From NCBI GenBank assembly GCA_002431975.1, contig DJFA01000112.1:14120-30402 (forward strand): a stretch of 16,283 nucleotides of DNA. Direction: 5' to 3'. Below are positions 1-8,109 of the stretch, piece after piece. This stretch comes from Ruminococcus sp. UBA5884 (GTDB lineage Bacteria; Bacillota; Clostridia; Oscillospirales; Ruminococcaceae). Position 1 is the first letter of the stretch, and each line of letters begins with the position of its first letter. The notes under the pieces were generated by a model that did not search any database, was not told the DNA's origin, and saw only the letters and a list, made by a program, of their open reading frames with translations. A program made the translations under genes and the position numbers.

Positions 1-15
1 GGTCGCCCCTACAAA
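1..15. repeat. Partial paired-hairpin repeat (copy A, right end only)
   Basis: The window opens inside the right half of an end hairpin (GGTCGCCCCTACA), matching the right ends of the copies at 2101, 12243 and 15010. The rest lies outside the window. It sits 24 nt beyond the stop codon of the RNase J gene, which reads leftwards toward it. Confidence 0.8.
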
Positions 16-36
16 TTAATAACTATCAGATTTTCA

Positions 37-1806
37 TCAGGTTTCCATTATTATCGGAAGAATCATAGGATTTCTCTTTGTCTTTGTATAGATATAGTCA
101 GAGAGCGAATCACGCAGTTTTGCCTTGAGCGAGTTCCATTCACGGAGTTCATATACAGAGCATTCATTAAGAGTATCCATAACAATATGTTTTGCATTGT
201 CAATAAGTTCCTCGGATTCACGGACATATACAAATCCTCTTGAAATTATGTCAGGGCCTGAAACTACTTCATTTGAAACCTTGTCTATAGCGACAACGAC
301 TATTATAAGTCCGTCCTGAGCAAGATGTTTTCTGTCACGCAGAACTATTGAGCCTACATCTCCTACTCCAAGACCATCAACGAGTACACGTCCTGAAGGC
401 ACTTGTGAAACGATATTCATTTCAATGCCGTCAGTTTCAATAACATTTCCTATCGAGCCGATAATTATATTCTTATTTGGAATACCCATATCTTCGGCTA
501 TCTGGGCGTGTTTTTTGAGATGCTTGTATTCTCCGTGTACAGGAATAAAGAATTTAGGCTTTGTAAGAGCGAGCATGAGTTTAAGTTCCTCCTGACAGGC
601 ATGACCTGAAACATGAACTTCATACATAGCTTCATATATCACTTCAGCACCGGATTTCATAAGTTCATTGACAACCTTTGTCACATATTTTTCATTTCCG
701 GGTATAGGAGTGGCAGAAATTATTATAAAGTCATGAGGAGTGATATTTACTTTATTATGGTCGTTCATAGCCATTCTTGTGAGGGCGGACATAGGTTCTC
801 CCTGACTTCCTGTAGTTATGAGGACAATTTTATCGTTTGTATAGTGACCCATCATATCTATATCAATTATAATTCCTTTAGGAACAGTAAGATATCCGAG
901 TTCAATTGCAGTATTCATTACATTGACCATGCTTCTGCCGAAAAGAGCGATTTTTCTGCCATATTTTCTGGCACAGTCAATAATCTGCTGAACACGGTGA
1001 ATATTTGATGAGAATGTAGCGATTATGATACGTTTTCCTTCAGCCTTTGAGAAAAGAGAATCAAATGAATCTCCTACTTTTCTCTCAGTCTGGGTATGAC
1101 CGGGACGTTCAGCATTGGTTGAATCAGCCATAAGAGCAAGAACGCCTTTAGTTCCAAGTTCTCCGAAACGTGCAAGGTCAATGCAGCCGCCGTCTATCGG
1201 AGTATAGTCAACCTTGAAATCTCCTGTATGGATAACTATTCCGGCAGGAGTATGGATAGCCATTCCTACAGCATCAGGGATAGAATGGTTTACTTTTATA
1301 AATTCAACCGCCATGCAGCCCATTTTAACAGTTTTTTTCGGAGCAATCACATTAAGCTGCACTCTTGAGAGATTATGTTCCTTGAGTTTGTTTTCAACGA
1401 GTGCAAGAGTGAGTTTTGTACCATATACAGGTACATTGATTTTCTGGAGAAAGTATACAAGACCGCCGATATGGTCTTCATGACCATGAGTGAGAACAAC
1501 GCCTCTTATTTTATCCTTATTTCGTTCAAGATAAGTAAAATCCGGAATAACGATATCAACGCCGAGCATTTCGGAATCCGGAAAGGCAAGACCGCAGTCA
1601 ACTATGAAGATATCATTTGAGCATTCAAAGACAGTCATATTTTTTCCGATTTCATTAAGACCGCCGAGCGGAATTATGCGGAGAGGAGTTCTGCGGTTTT
1701 CTTTTTTATTTTTGTAGCCGCTGCTGGAATTATTTCCGTTATAATTTTTTTTGTACGCTGATTTTTCCCCGAAACCAGATGATTTTCTGAATTCTTGATT
1801 TTTCAT
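37..1806 (-). CDS. rnj: Ribonuclease J
   Basis: Metallo-beta-lactamase/beta-CASP ribonuclease with 5'-to-3' exonuclease and endonuclease activity in mRNA decay and rRNA maturation; it is cytoplasmic. Visible motifs are THGHEDHIGG with metal ligands H107, H109, D111 and H112, NHSIPD (H174), TGDFK (D196), beta-CASP elements around SGHA (H402), and PVHGEY (H424). The RNase J C-terminal domain follows. At 589 residues it is about 30-40 longer than typical RNase J. The excess is a basic, Asn/Ser/Gly-rich N-terminal tail (residues 1-40), probably disordered. An AAGAGG ribosome binding site lies 6 nt before the ATG and no later Met precedes the core domain, so this start is favoured. Transcribed alone from a strong promoter; the paralogue (J1 or J2) cannot be assigned. 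Confidence 0.97.
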   Translation of the reverse strand: MKNQEFRKSSGFGEKSAYKKNYNGNNSSSGYKNKKENRRTPLRIIPLGGLNEIGKNMTVFECSNDIFIVDCGLAFPDSEMLGVDIVIPDFTYLERNKDKIRGVVLTHGHEDHIGGLVYFLQKINVPVYGTKLTLALVENKLKEHNLSRVQLNVIAPKKTVKMGCMAVEFIKVNHSIPDAVGMAIHTPAGIVIHTGDFKVDYTPIDGGCIDLARFGELGTKGVLALMADSTNAERPGHTQTERKVGDSFDSLFSKAEGKRIIIATFSSNIHRVQQIIDCARKYGRKIALFGRSMVNVMNTAIELGYLTVPKGIIIDIDMMGHYTNDKIVLITTGSQGEPMSALTRMAMNDHNKVNITPHDFIIISATPIPGNEKYVTKVVNELMKSGAEVIYEAMYEVHVSGHACQEELKLMLALTKPKFFIPVHGEYKHLKKHAQIAEDMGIPNKNIIIGSIGNVIETDGIEMNIVSQVPSGRVLVDGLGVGDVGSIVLRDRKHLAQDGLIIVVVAIDKVSNEVVSGPDIISRGFVYVRESEELIDNAKHIVMDTLNECSVYELREWNSLKAKLRDSLSDYIYTKTKRNPMILPIIMET

Positions 1807-2002
1807 TTAAAACCTCTTTTCTAAAAATTATTGAGCGAATTTTAAAACCTGTCTGCACTGACAATACTGCAAAGACTTCTGAGTAGATTATTTTCAGGAA
1901 GCAAAGTTAAAACAAACGCTTTAATATGTATTTTAAGGCATAAAAAAAGCCACGTTTTTTTATACCGTAAAGTCTTGTTATACCGCAACATATATTTATA
2001 CA
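1807..2002 (-). promoter_or_regulatory. Long 5' leader of the RNase J gene
   Basis: About 195 nt separate the predicted start site (near 2002) from the ATG, with no ORF of note. Positions 1940-1963 hold a perfect 9-bp inverted repeat, ATAAAAAAA/TTTTTTTAT, around a 6-nt loop. A weaker bulged hairpin (TGCA arms flanked by GTC/GAC) lies nearer the gene. A leader of this size could serve autoregulation by the nuclease, but that is inference. No known riboswitch is recognised. Confidence 0.45.
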
Positions 2003-2008
2003 TTTCTT

Positions 2009-2037
2009 ATTATATAAAAATTAAGCGGATATGTCAA
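2009..2037 (-). promoter_or_regulatory. Sigma-A promoter of the RNase J gene
   Basis: On the minus strand, TTGACA (2037-2032) and TATAAT (2014-2009) are separated by exactly 17 nt. Both boxes match consensus at 6/6. It is the only strong promoter in the gap upstream of the RNase J gene. Confidence 0.85.
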
Positions 2038-2100
2038 GCTAAAAAAAATAACGAATCCTATAAAAAAATTCATGATTGAAAATATGGGATTTTCCTTATA

Positions 2101-2176
2101 TTTGTAGGGGCGAACTGTGTTCGCCCGTTGGGGCATACTGTAAACTGAGCGGGCGACCAATGGTCGCCCCTACAAA
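2101..2176. repeat. Paired-hairpin repeat (copy B)
   Basis: Outer inverted arms are TTTGTAGGGGCGA and its complement. The left end is the GAAC-TGT-GTTC hairpin and the right end is the GACC-AAT-GGTC hairpin, with a 22-nt interior. The right edge is 29 nt from the stop codon of the minus-strand gene at 2203. The outer right flank (2177-2199) also resembles the flank of other copies. Confidence 0.92.
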
Positions 2177-2202
2177 AAACAATCCATCGAATTGGCGTTA
2201 TA

Positions 2203-4452
2203 TTAATTGCAGTTATCTGATTTATTTATATTTTTTTCAACAAAACTGCATAATTCCTTTGCAAATTCATAGTTTGCAGCTTCTGCATAGACCATTATGC
2301 TTTTTCCGGAGCGTGAAGGCTTTACGGAAACCCTGCCTTTTTCGGATTCAAGCACAGTTCCGTCACATGGCAAAGGAGAATTTCCGCAGAGTCTGCGTAT
2401 TATTTCAGACGGAGATTTTTCAATGCTTACAAATTTTGAAGAGCTTGCTGACTGAGGAAGCTGTGAAACAGCATCTGAAAGACTTAATTTTCTTTCAGAC
2501 AGTATTCTTAAAATTCTTGTCATGAGTGAAAATCCGTCACTGATAAAATCCGGAGGGAATATTTCAAGGTCATATCCGGAATTATTTTCTGAATATCTGA
2601 AAACTTTTCTGCCGTATTTTTCAGCGATTTCCTCAATTTTTCTTGTTATTCCGTAAGGAAGAGCGATATCAGAGCCTTTTGACATGAAATCGTCACAGCA
2701 AAGCATGATAAGTTTTTCATGAAATACAAATCCTGACATTTCTGAATATGCGGAAACTTTGCGGCTGTCTGATGAAATATGGAATACTATTGAATTGTAT
2801 TCATCTTTTTTCATGTCAGTACTCTCAAAAAGTTCTTTGCATATGCGTGATATCTGAGGATTTGAAGTATTGACCGATACAGATATATCAAGCGACTGAG
2901 GAAGAATATTTTTAAGATATCTGAAATATATGTTTCTGTATACTGAAATATCCGTCATATCACCAAATTCATTGTATGCGGCATAATTGCAGATATGATG
3001 ATTCACTGAATATTCAAGGGAATTTTCCTGAGCAGAGCTGAAAGGCATAGCATTTGCAGCCGATGGAATTATTTTGGTTATATTGTCGGATTCTATATAT
3101 ATTCCGCCGTCAGCACAGAGATTTCTTACAGCAAAATCCATTTCGCACGGCAGACATTCACCGATATTCCATACAGTGCCGCCTGCGGACATGGTACCGC
3201 CTGAAGCTGCCAGAGCCATGGCATATGCTGAATTGTTTTCAGGAGCATAACCGATTACAAGGCTTTTGTTTCTTCCGCCAAGGCTCATTCCGGCAGATAC
3301 AGCGGTATGTGCGGTTATAACGGCATTTGTTTCACCGCTTATTCCGTATTCATTTATTTTTATTTCAGATGAATGACCGTATCTTAAAGGAAAGCATATA
3401 TTTTTATTGCTTCCGGTATTTTTATAATTCCATACTCCTGCATTGTTTCTGATGGTAGTATTTTCGCCTACTACGGCTTCTTCACCGATTATGCAGCCGT
3501 CATATACAGAGCATGAGTTGAGAAGTACGGCATTGCGGCAGATAACAGCATTTGTGCAGGTAACACGGTCACCTATATATGCACCGTCCATAATGACAGA
3601 GTTATGGACAGATGAATTTCTGCCTATTGTGACATTGTTTCCGATTACTGAAAGGTTGTCTATAACAGTTCCGGTTGAAGCAGAAACATTGTTTCCGATA
3701 CAGAGAGGTTCAGCAACTGAAGCTTTTTTGAGGTCATAGCTTCCATGGATTATACTTCCGTCAAGAGTTCTGTGACCGTTTATATCAGCGGTAACAGTGC
3801 CGCAGAGAACATCATTCTGACATTTTATATAGTTTTTTACGCTGTCTATATTTCTGAAATATCCGATACATTCATTTGCATAGATTGAAAATCCCTCTGA
3901 AATGAGTCTGTTTAAGAGAATATCTGAAATGCCGTCTGAATTTTCGATAATTCTGAATATTCTGGCAGAAACTATATATATTCCGGTATCGGCAGATGAA
4001 ACGCAGTCCATATAAGTAGGATTATCCTGAAATGAGAGAATTTTTTTATCGTTTCCGGTAAATACAGCACGGTTTTCACGGCAATCATTTACAGATTTTG
4101 TTATTACAGTCATATCAGCTTTTTTGTTTTTATGAAATCTGAATGAATTTTCAAAACTCATGCTGTAAAAAGTATCAGCATTTATAAGAAGAACTGTTTC
4201 ATCATCTGAAATATCAGATGTATCATATCCGACTGAAATTTTATGGGGAGGATTTCTTGAAAAATAGTCCTGAACAGCTTCATTTTTATGGGCAGTTGAT
4301 ACAATCATTCTGCTGAATCCGGATTTTTTTAATATATCAGCAGTATATTCAATAACAGGTTTTCCGCATACTGTTATAAGAGAAACAGGAACTGAACAGG
4401 TAAGCGGTTCAAGTATTCTGCCGTCACTTTTTGAAAAAATACATGGTATCAT
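2203..4452 (-). CDS. Degenerate sugar nucleotidyltransferase / beta-helix / phosphohexomutase fusion
   Basis: 749 residues. Residues 1-225 have the sugar-1-phosphate nucleotidyltransferase fold, about 235-340 hold left-handed beta-helix hexapeptides ([IV]G-x4), and about 355-745 match phosphomannomutase/phosphoglucomutase. The architecture is that of the bacterial GDP-mannose pyrophosphorylase-like fusions. Catalytic motifs are eroded. The Gly-rich GGxGTRLxPLT loop reads SKSDGRILEPLT (7-18), the PKPL lysine is lost (PVSL, 22-25), and NAD (D93) remains. The mutase TASHNP loop aligns with ESDNIT (454-459), DGDADR with SSDSRK (560-565), GEQSGH with ENNSGY (622-627) and RPSGTEP with KPSRSGK (711-717). 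Start: GGAGG (4458-4462) lies 5 nt before the ATG at 4452, while an in-frame ATG at 4464 overlaps it and is rejected. Likely a non-catalytic or altered-function protein, possibly in envelope polysaccharide metabolism. No confident promoter was found. Confidence 0.85.
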   Translation of the reverse strand: MIPCIFSKSDGRILEPLTCSVPVSLITVCGKPVIEYTADILKKSGFSRMIVSTAHKNEAVQDYFSRNPPHKISVGYDTSDISDDETVLLINADTFYSMSFENSFRFHKNKKADMTVITKSVNDCRENRAVFTGNDKKILSFQDNPTYMDCVSSADTGIYIVSARIFRIIENSDGISDILLNRLISEGFSIYANECIGYFRNIDSVKNYIKCQNDVLCGTVTADINGHRTLDGSIIHGSYDLKKASVAEPLCIGNNVSASTGTVIDNLSVIGNNVTIGRNSSVHNSVIMDGAYIGDRVTCTNAVICRNAVLLNSCSVYDGCIIGEEAVVGENTTIRNNAGVWNYKNTGSNKNICFPLRYGHSSEIKINEYGISGETNAVITAHTAVSAGMSLGGRNKSLVIGYAPENNSAYAMALAASGGTMSAGGTVWNIGECLPCEMDFAVRNLCADGGIYIESDNITKIIPSAANAMPFSSAQENSLEYSVNHHICNYAAYNEFGDMTDISVYRNIYFRYLKNILPQSLDISVSVNTSNPQISRICKELFESTDMKKDEYNSIVFHISSDSRKVSAYSEMSGFVFHEKLIMLCCDDFMSKGSDIALPYGITRKIEEIAEKYGRKVFRYSENNSGYDLEIFPPDFISDGFSLMTRILRILSERKLSLSDAVSQLPQSASSSKFVSIEKSPSEIIRRLCGNSPLPCDGTVLESEKGRVSVKPSRSGKSIMVYAEAANYEFAKELCSFVEKNINKSDNCN

Positions 4453-4577
4453 AAAAACCTCCATAGAATTTATTTCTTTTGAATTTGCGTTAAGTTAATT
4501 ATTGCCGCTGGATTTTATGATATACATTTAAAATACAGATTTTTTATGTATTATTTCACAGAAAATACACATTTTTA

Positions 4578-4586
4578 TGATAGAAT
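4578..4586 (+). promoter_or_regulatory. Possible extended -10 promoter of the two-component operon
   Basis: TGATAGAAT gives a TGn extension plus a 5/6 -10 box (TAGAAT, 4581-4586), about 50 nt before the response-regulator ATG. No good -35 box lies 16-18 nt upstream, so an activator or extended -10 recognition would be needed. Confidence 0.4.
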
Positions 4587-4636
4587 ATCCTTAATCAAAA
4601 GCAGCTCTGCTGTATGCAAAGGAGTATGATATTAAA

Positions 4637-5314
4637 ATGTACAGAATTTTAGTAGTTGATGATGAAATCAATATAAGAAAAGTTGTAAGGGAATACGCTG
4701 AATTTGAAGGCTACAGCGTCGAAGAAGCCGACAACGGAATGACTGCTGTGGATATGGCAAAGGCTCAGGATTTTGACCTTATTGTAATGGACGTTATGAT
4801 GCCAAGACTTGACGGCTATTCAGCCTGCAAGGAGATTAAAAAATATAAGAATGTTCCGGTTATAATGCTTTCTGCAAGAGGTGAGGAGTATGACAAGCTT
4901 TTCGGCTTTGAAATAGGAGTCGATGACTATGTTGTAAAACCATTTTCCCCAAAAGAACTTATGGCAAGAATAAAAGCTGTTATCAAACGCAATTCATCTG
5001 ATTTGACACCTAAAAATAATGACAGATGCCGCTTTGAAGGTCTTGAAATTGATATGGCAGGCCGTGAGGTATATGTAAATTCCAAGAAAGTCCCGATGAC
5101 TCCTAAGGAATATGATTTGCTTTTCTATCTTGTGAAAAATAAAAATCTTGCACTCTCAAGGGATAAGCTGCTTGAGGAGGTATGGGGATATGACTTTTTC
5201 GGTGATGACAGAACTGTTGACACTCATATAAAAATGCTCAGAAACAGCCTTGGAGAATACAGAAAATTTATAGTTACACTCAGAGGAATGGGGTATAAAT
5301 TTGAAGCGAATTAA
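4637..5314 (+). CDS. OmpR/PhoB-family response regulator
   Basis: 225 residues. A receiver domain covers about 1-118, with acidic D9/D10, phospho-acceptor D52 (VMDVMMP), switch residue S79 and K101 (VVKPF). A winged-helix DNA-binding domain covers about 130-225, ending in the typical recognition helix and wing (DRTVDTHIKMLRNSLG, then TLRGMGYKFE). It should bind promoter DNA as a dimer once phosphorylated by the kinase encoded next, whose frame overlaps by 14 nt. AAAGGAG (4618-4624) lies 12 nt before the ATG, slightly long, but no better in-frame start is present. It resembles PhoP/VanR-type regulators of Firmicutes; the target genes cannot be read from this sequence. Confidence 0.95.
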   Translation: MYRILVVDDEINIRKVVREYAEFEGYSVEEADNGMTAVDMAKAQDFDLIVMDVMMPRLDGYSACKEIKKYKNVPVIMLSARGEEYDKLFGFEIGVDDYVVKPFSPKELMARIKAVIKRNSSDLTPKNNDRCRFEGLEIDMAGREVYVNSKKVPMTPKEYDLLFYLVKNKNLALSRDKLLEEVWGYDFFGDDRTVDTHIKMLRNSLGEYRKFIVTLRGMGYKFEAN

Positions 5315-6713
5315 AAAAAATCTCAGTATCCGTGCCTCAATATGCATATGGCTGCTGATATTCATAATGATAGTGCTTGTTCTGCTGTGGCTTTTTCAGA
5401 TAGTTTTCCTCCAGAAATTCTATACAACAATGCGTCAGGACGATGTAAAATCCTCCGCTATTACAATGATAAACGAATATGGAAATGATGGCTATGAAAA
5501 GGTTTTTGACAGGCTTGCATATGAAAATGAAATATGCATAAAAGTAGTGGATATATATGGTCTTAGAACCATATATTCAAATGATGATGTTATGGGAACA
5601 AACTGCCTTATTCACGGCCCTTCAAGGATATATGACTATCTTATGGAGCTTAAACACTCCGAATCAGGCGTTATAAGCCATAAAGTCAAAAATCCGCAGA
5701 CAAATTATGATACGCTGCTGCTCGGGTCGCTGCTCTTTGACAAAGATGGTCATGTTTCTGCGTATATGCTGATAAATGCGACTCTTGAACCTGTAGGCTC
5801 AACTGTTGAGATACTTAAAAAACAATTTATTATCGTAACGGGAATACTTGTCCTTATAGGAATTGCTCTGTCCGTGATAATTTCAAAAAGCATTGCAGAA
5901 CCTATAATAAATATAACAAAATCCGCTGACAGACTCGCAAAGGGAGATTATTCAGCTGAATTTGACGGCGGAAACTATAAGGAACTTCAACAGCTTGCAA
6001 ATACCCTTAACTATGCCTCGACTGAAATTTCAAAAGTTGATATGATGCAGCGTGACCTTATTGCCAATGTTTCGCATGACCTCAGAACTCCTCTTACCAT
6101 GGTAAAGGCATATGCTGAAATGATAAGGGATCTTTCAGGAAACAATCCTGCAAAAAGAGAAGAACATCTTAACATAATCATTGAGGAAACAGACCGCCTT
6201 GCACTGCTTGTTTCGGATATGCTCGACCTTTCAAAGCTTGAAAACGGCAATCTGAAACTTAACTGCTCTGAAATGAATGTTACTGCAAAAATCAGGGAAA
6301 TAGTTGACAGATACAGGGGTGTTTCAGAAAAAAACGGCTATACAATAACATTTACTCCTGATGAAGAGGTAACTGTTTCATGCGATATCGTGAAGATTGA
6401 ACAAGTTATATATAATCTCCTCAATAATGCAATAAATTATACCGGTGACGATAAAAAAGTATTTATAAGACAGATAAATGAAAAAAATTATGTAAAGATT
6501 GAAGTAACCGATACAGGTGACGGCATTTCAGAGGAAAATATCAAGCTTATATTTGATAAATATTACCGCTCTAAAAATCATAAACGTGAAGTAGTAGGTA
6601 CTGGTCTGGGACTTTCAATAGTAAAAGCAGTGCTTAAACTTCATAATTATCCGTACGGAGTTCAGAGTACTCTCGGAGAAGGTTCAACATTCTGGTTTAA
6701 AATCAAAAGATGA
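5301..6713 (+). CDS. Membrane sensor histidine kinase
   Basis: 470 residues. TM1 is about 14-36, an extracytoplasmic sensor about 37-172, TM2 about 174-194 and HAMP about 195-245. HisKA has the H-box NVSHDLRTP with phospho-accepting H259. The ATPase domain has an N-box (NLLNNAINY, 372-380), G1 (DTGDG, 404-408) and G2 (GTGLGLS, 433-439). All catalytic boxes are intact, so it should phosphorylate the partner regulator at D52. The start is TTG at 5301, inside the regulator gene (14-nt overlap). No ATG occurs before TM1, and a GAGG/TGGGG purine run lies upstream. The overlap and weak start codon suggest translational coupling that holds kinase below regulator. The sensor domain is not recognised, so the signal is unknown. 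Confidence 0.95.
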   Translation: MKRIKKNLSIRASICIWLLIFIMIVLVLLWLFQIVFLQKFYTTMRQDDVKSSAITMINEYGNDGYEKVFDRLAYENEICIKVVDIYGLRTIYSNDDVMGTNCLIHGPSRIYDYLMELKHSESGVISHKVKNPQTNYDTLLLGSLLFDKDGHVSAYMLINATLEPVGSTVEILKKQFIIVTGILVLIGIALSVIISKSIAEPIINITKSADRLAKGDYSAEFDGGNYKELQQLANTLNYASTEISKVDMMQRDLIANVSHDLRTPLTMVKAYAEMIRDLSGNNPAKREEHLNIIIEETDRLALLVSDMLDLSKLENGNLKLNCSEMNVTAKIREIVDRYRGVSEKNGYTITFTPDEEVTVSCDIVKIEQVIYNLLNNAINYTGDDKKVFIRQINEKNYVKIEVTDTGDGISEENIKLIFDKYYRSKNHKREVVGTGLGLSIVKAVLKLHNYPYGVQSTLGEGSTFWFKIKR

Positions 6714-6786
6714 TTTCAGTTGCTTTTCAGAAATATTTCACATTCCTGACACATTGAAGAGTTATTATAAATATGCTGAAGAAAAA

Positions 6787-6873
6787 AATTCATGTATAAC
6801 TTTTCTCAAAACACTTTTATTTTTATGTTTCCCCAGCATAAAAATATGAATTCTCATTAGCCCCCTATATGAT
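6787..6873 (+). ncRNA. Candidate structured RNA in the 3' region after the kinase gene
   Basis: This untranslated stretch folds on paper. An outer helix pairs AATTCAT (6787-6793) with ATGAATT (6846-6852). An inner 9-bp perfect helix pairs ATTTTTATG (6819-6827) with CATAAAAAT (6837-6845) across the loop TTTCCCCAG. AGCCCC...ATAT (6859-6870) can then pair with the 3' arm of the following terminator. It could be a 3' UTR, a small RNA or an attenuator. No clear promoter was found upstream and no known RNA family is recognised. Confidence 0.3.
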
Positions 6874-6910
6874 AAAAGCTCCATGTTAAAATATGGGGCT
6901 TTTGTTTTGT
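6874..6910 (+). terminator. Intrinsic terminator after the two-component operon
   Basis: AAAAGCTCCAT (6874-6884) pairs with ATGGGGCTTTT (6893-6903), 11 bp with one U-G pair and an 8-nt loop, followed by TTTTGTTTTGT. It lies 160 nt after the kinase stop and before the carboxypeptidase promoter. Confidence 0.85.
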
Positions 6911-6950
6911 ACTGAAATCACATATTTTTTATTATGATTTTTTTAAAATT

Positions 6951-6994
6951 TTGTTAATAATTATATTTATTTTTATAATTCATTATGTTATAAT
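6951..6994 (+). promoter_or_regulatory. Promoter region of the D,D-carboxypeptidase gene
   Basis: Two overlapping candidates. One is TTGTTA (6951-6956), 17 nt, TATAAT (6974-6979). The other is an extended -10, TGTTATAAT (6986-6994), with a poor -35. Either puts the start site 35-50 nt before the ATG. The in-frame TTG at 6951 falls on the -35 box, so the long upstream reading frame there is not translated. Confidence 0.6.
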
Positions 6995-7034
6995 AAATAT
7001 ATGTATATTATATATTAGGCTGGAGTGTGTGCAT

Positions 7035-8066
7035 ATGAAGAAAAAATCCCGAATCCGCAGAAAAAATCTTATTAAAATTATTACGGCGGCTGAAGCTGTA
7101 ACTGCATTGTGTATTGTCGGATGCAGCGGTAAATTTGTTTTCAGCATGGTATCAAATATAAATGAAATCCCGCAGATATCGGCTGTACAGTCAGATGAAC
7201 TGCTGCTTGATGCTTCACAGCCTGATGAAGAAAATTCTGCACCATGTACATATATTCAGAAAAATAAAACTGATGCATTTGACGGACAGCTTGTGCTTGT
7301 AAACAATAATCATGGATATCGTTTTGCTGATAATACAGATGCTCTTATTCCGGCTCATGAGATAAAAAACAGTTCATATTCACTTATAGACCATTCGGTT
7401 ATTTTAAGAGAAGAAACTATTGTGGCTCTTAACTCATTGTTTGAGGATTTTGAGGCTCAGGCTGAAAATTTTGATGAACTCTATGAAATAATCATTCAGA
7501 GCGGTTACCGTTCCGTTGCAAAACAGAGCGTAATCTATAATGATGACCTTGCAGCCAATGGAACTCATACCTCATCACGTGCCGCAAAACCGGGAAGCAG
7601 CGAACATCATACAGGCTATGCAGTTGACCTCAGTCTTTTCCATAACGGCGGTTCTGTTGAATATGATGGTACAGGGGATTATAAATGGATAAATGACAAC
7701 TGCTACAAATATGGCTTTATTGTAAGATATAAAGCTGAAAAATCCGATATAACAGGCATTGAATCAGAACCATGGCATCTCAGATATATAGGCATACCTC
7801 ATTCATATGCGGTCGAGATAAACGGCGTGTGCTATGAGGAATATATAAAGCTTTTAAAGAATTTTTCATTTGAAAAGCCTTATACAATAACCATTGAGGG
7901 CGGAAAAACATATCAGATATATTATGTTCCGCTTGAAGAAGATATAACTGAAATTCCTGTTCCGGATAATTTTGAATACAGTATATCAGGAAACAATTTT
8001 GATGGATTTATAGTAACAGTTGAGGGAGAATTTACTCAGGACGGTTCAGATAGTCTTATACAGTAG
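7035..8066 (+). CDS. VanY-type D-alanyl-D-alanine carboxypeptidase (peptidase M15B)
   Basis: 343 residues from the ATG at 7035, with GGAG 9 nt upstream. It is a zinc peptidase predicted to remove the terminal D-Ala from peptidoglycan stem peptides outside the cell. Motifs are SGYRS (156-160), SEHHTGYAVD (189-198; zinc ligands H191 and D198) and EPWH (245-248; catalytic E245, zinc ligand H248). The N-terminus is a basic KKKSRIRRK stretch and a hydrophobic segment ending in IVGC (C30), which fits a lipobox; it could instead be a plain membrane anchor. Residues 40-110 are a linker. About 280-343 form a small beta-rich C-terminal extension that I do not recognise. It lies just after a two-component system, recalling VanRS-VanY, but has its own promoter beyond a terminator. 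No other van gene is present, so resistance cannot be inferred. Confidence 0.92.
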   Translation: MKKKSRIRRKNLIKIITAAEAVTALCIVGCSGKFVFSMVSNINEIPQISAVQSDELLLDASQPDEENSAPCTYIQKNKTDAFDGQLVLVNNNHGYRFADNTDALIPAHEIKNSSYSLIDHSVILREETIVALNSLFEDFEAQAENFDELYEIIIQSGYRSVAKQSVIYNDDLAANGTHTSSRAAKPGSSEHHTGYAVDLSLFHNGGSVEYDGTGDYKWINDNCYKYGFIVRYKAEKSDITGIESEPWHLRYIGIPHSYAVEINGVCYEEYIKLLKNFSFEKPYTITIEGGKTYQIYYVPLEEDITEIPVPDNFEYSISGNNFDGFIVTVEGEFTQDGSDSLIQ

Positions 8067-8109
8067 AAAAAAGCGGTCATTGAATTTCAAATGACCGCTG
8101 ATATTTTTT
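8067..8109. terminator. Bidirectional terminator between carboxypeptidase and pyrG
   Basis: AGCGGTCAT (8072-8080) pairs perfectly with ATGACCGCT (8091-8099) across a 10-nt loop. An A6 run lies on the left (8067-8072) and a T6 run on the right (8104-8109), so both convergent genes can end here. The right T-run overlaps the pyrG stop codon. Confidence 0.9.

Noticed and set aside
1214..1483. Plus-strand reading frames opposite the RNase J gene
   Set aside because: They are shadows of a strongly conserved coding frame, with no promoter or ribosome binding site.
2101..2176. CRISPR-like repeat with short spacers
   Set aside because: Each locus has only two inverted copies, not direct repeats in series, and no cas genes are present. 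Copies are scattered kilobases apart.
4453..4464. Upstream ATG (4464) as start of the mutase-fusion gene
   Set aside because: It overlaps the GGAGG that is ideally placed for the ATG at 4452.
6951..7034. Hydrophobic N-terminal extension of the carboxypeptidase
   Set aside because: The codons lie on the promoter boxes and before the ribosome binding site; they only happen to stay open in AT-rich DNA.
7035..8066. Vancomycin-resistance cluster
   Set aside because: Only a regulator pair and a VanY-like peptidase are present; the ligase, dehydrogenase and dipeptidase genes needed for resistance are absent.
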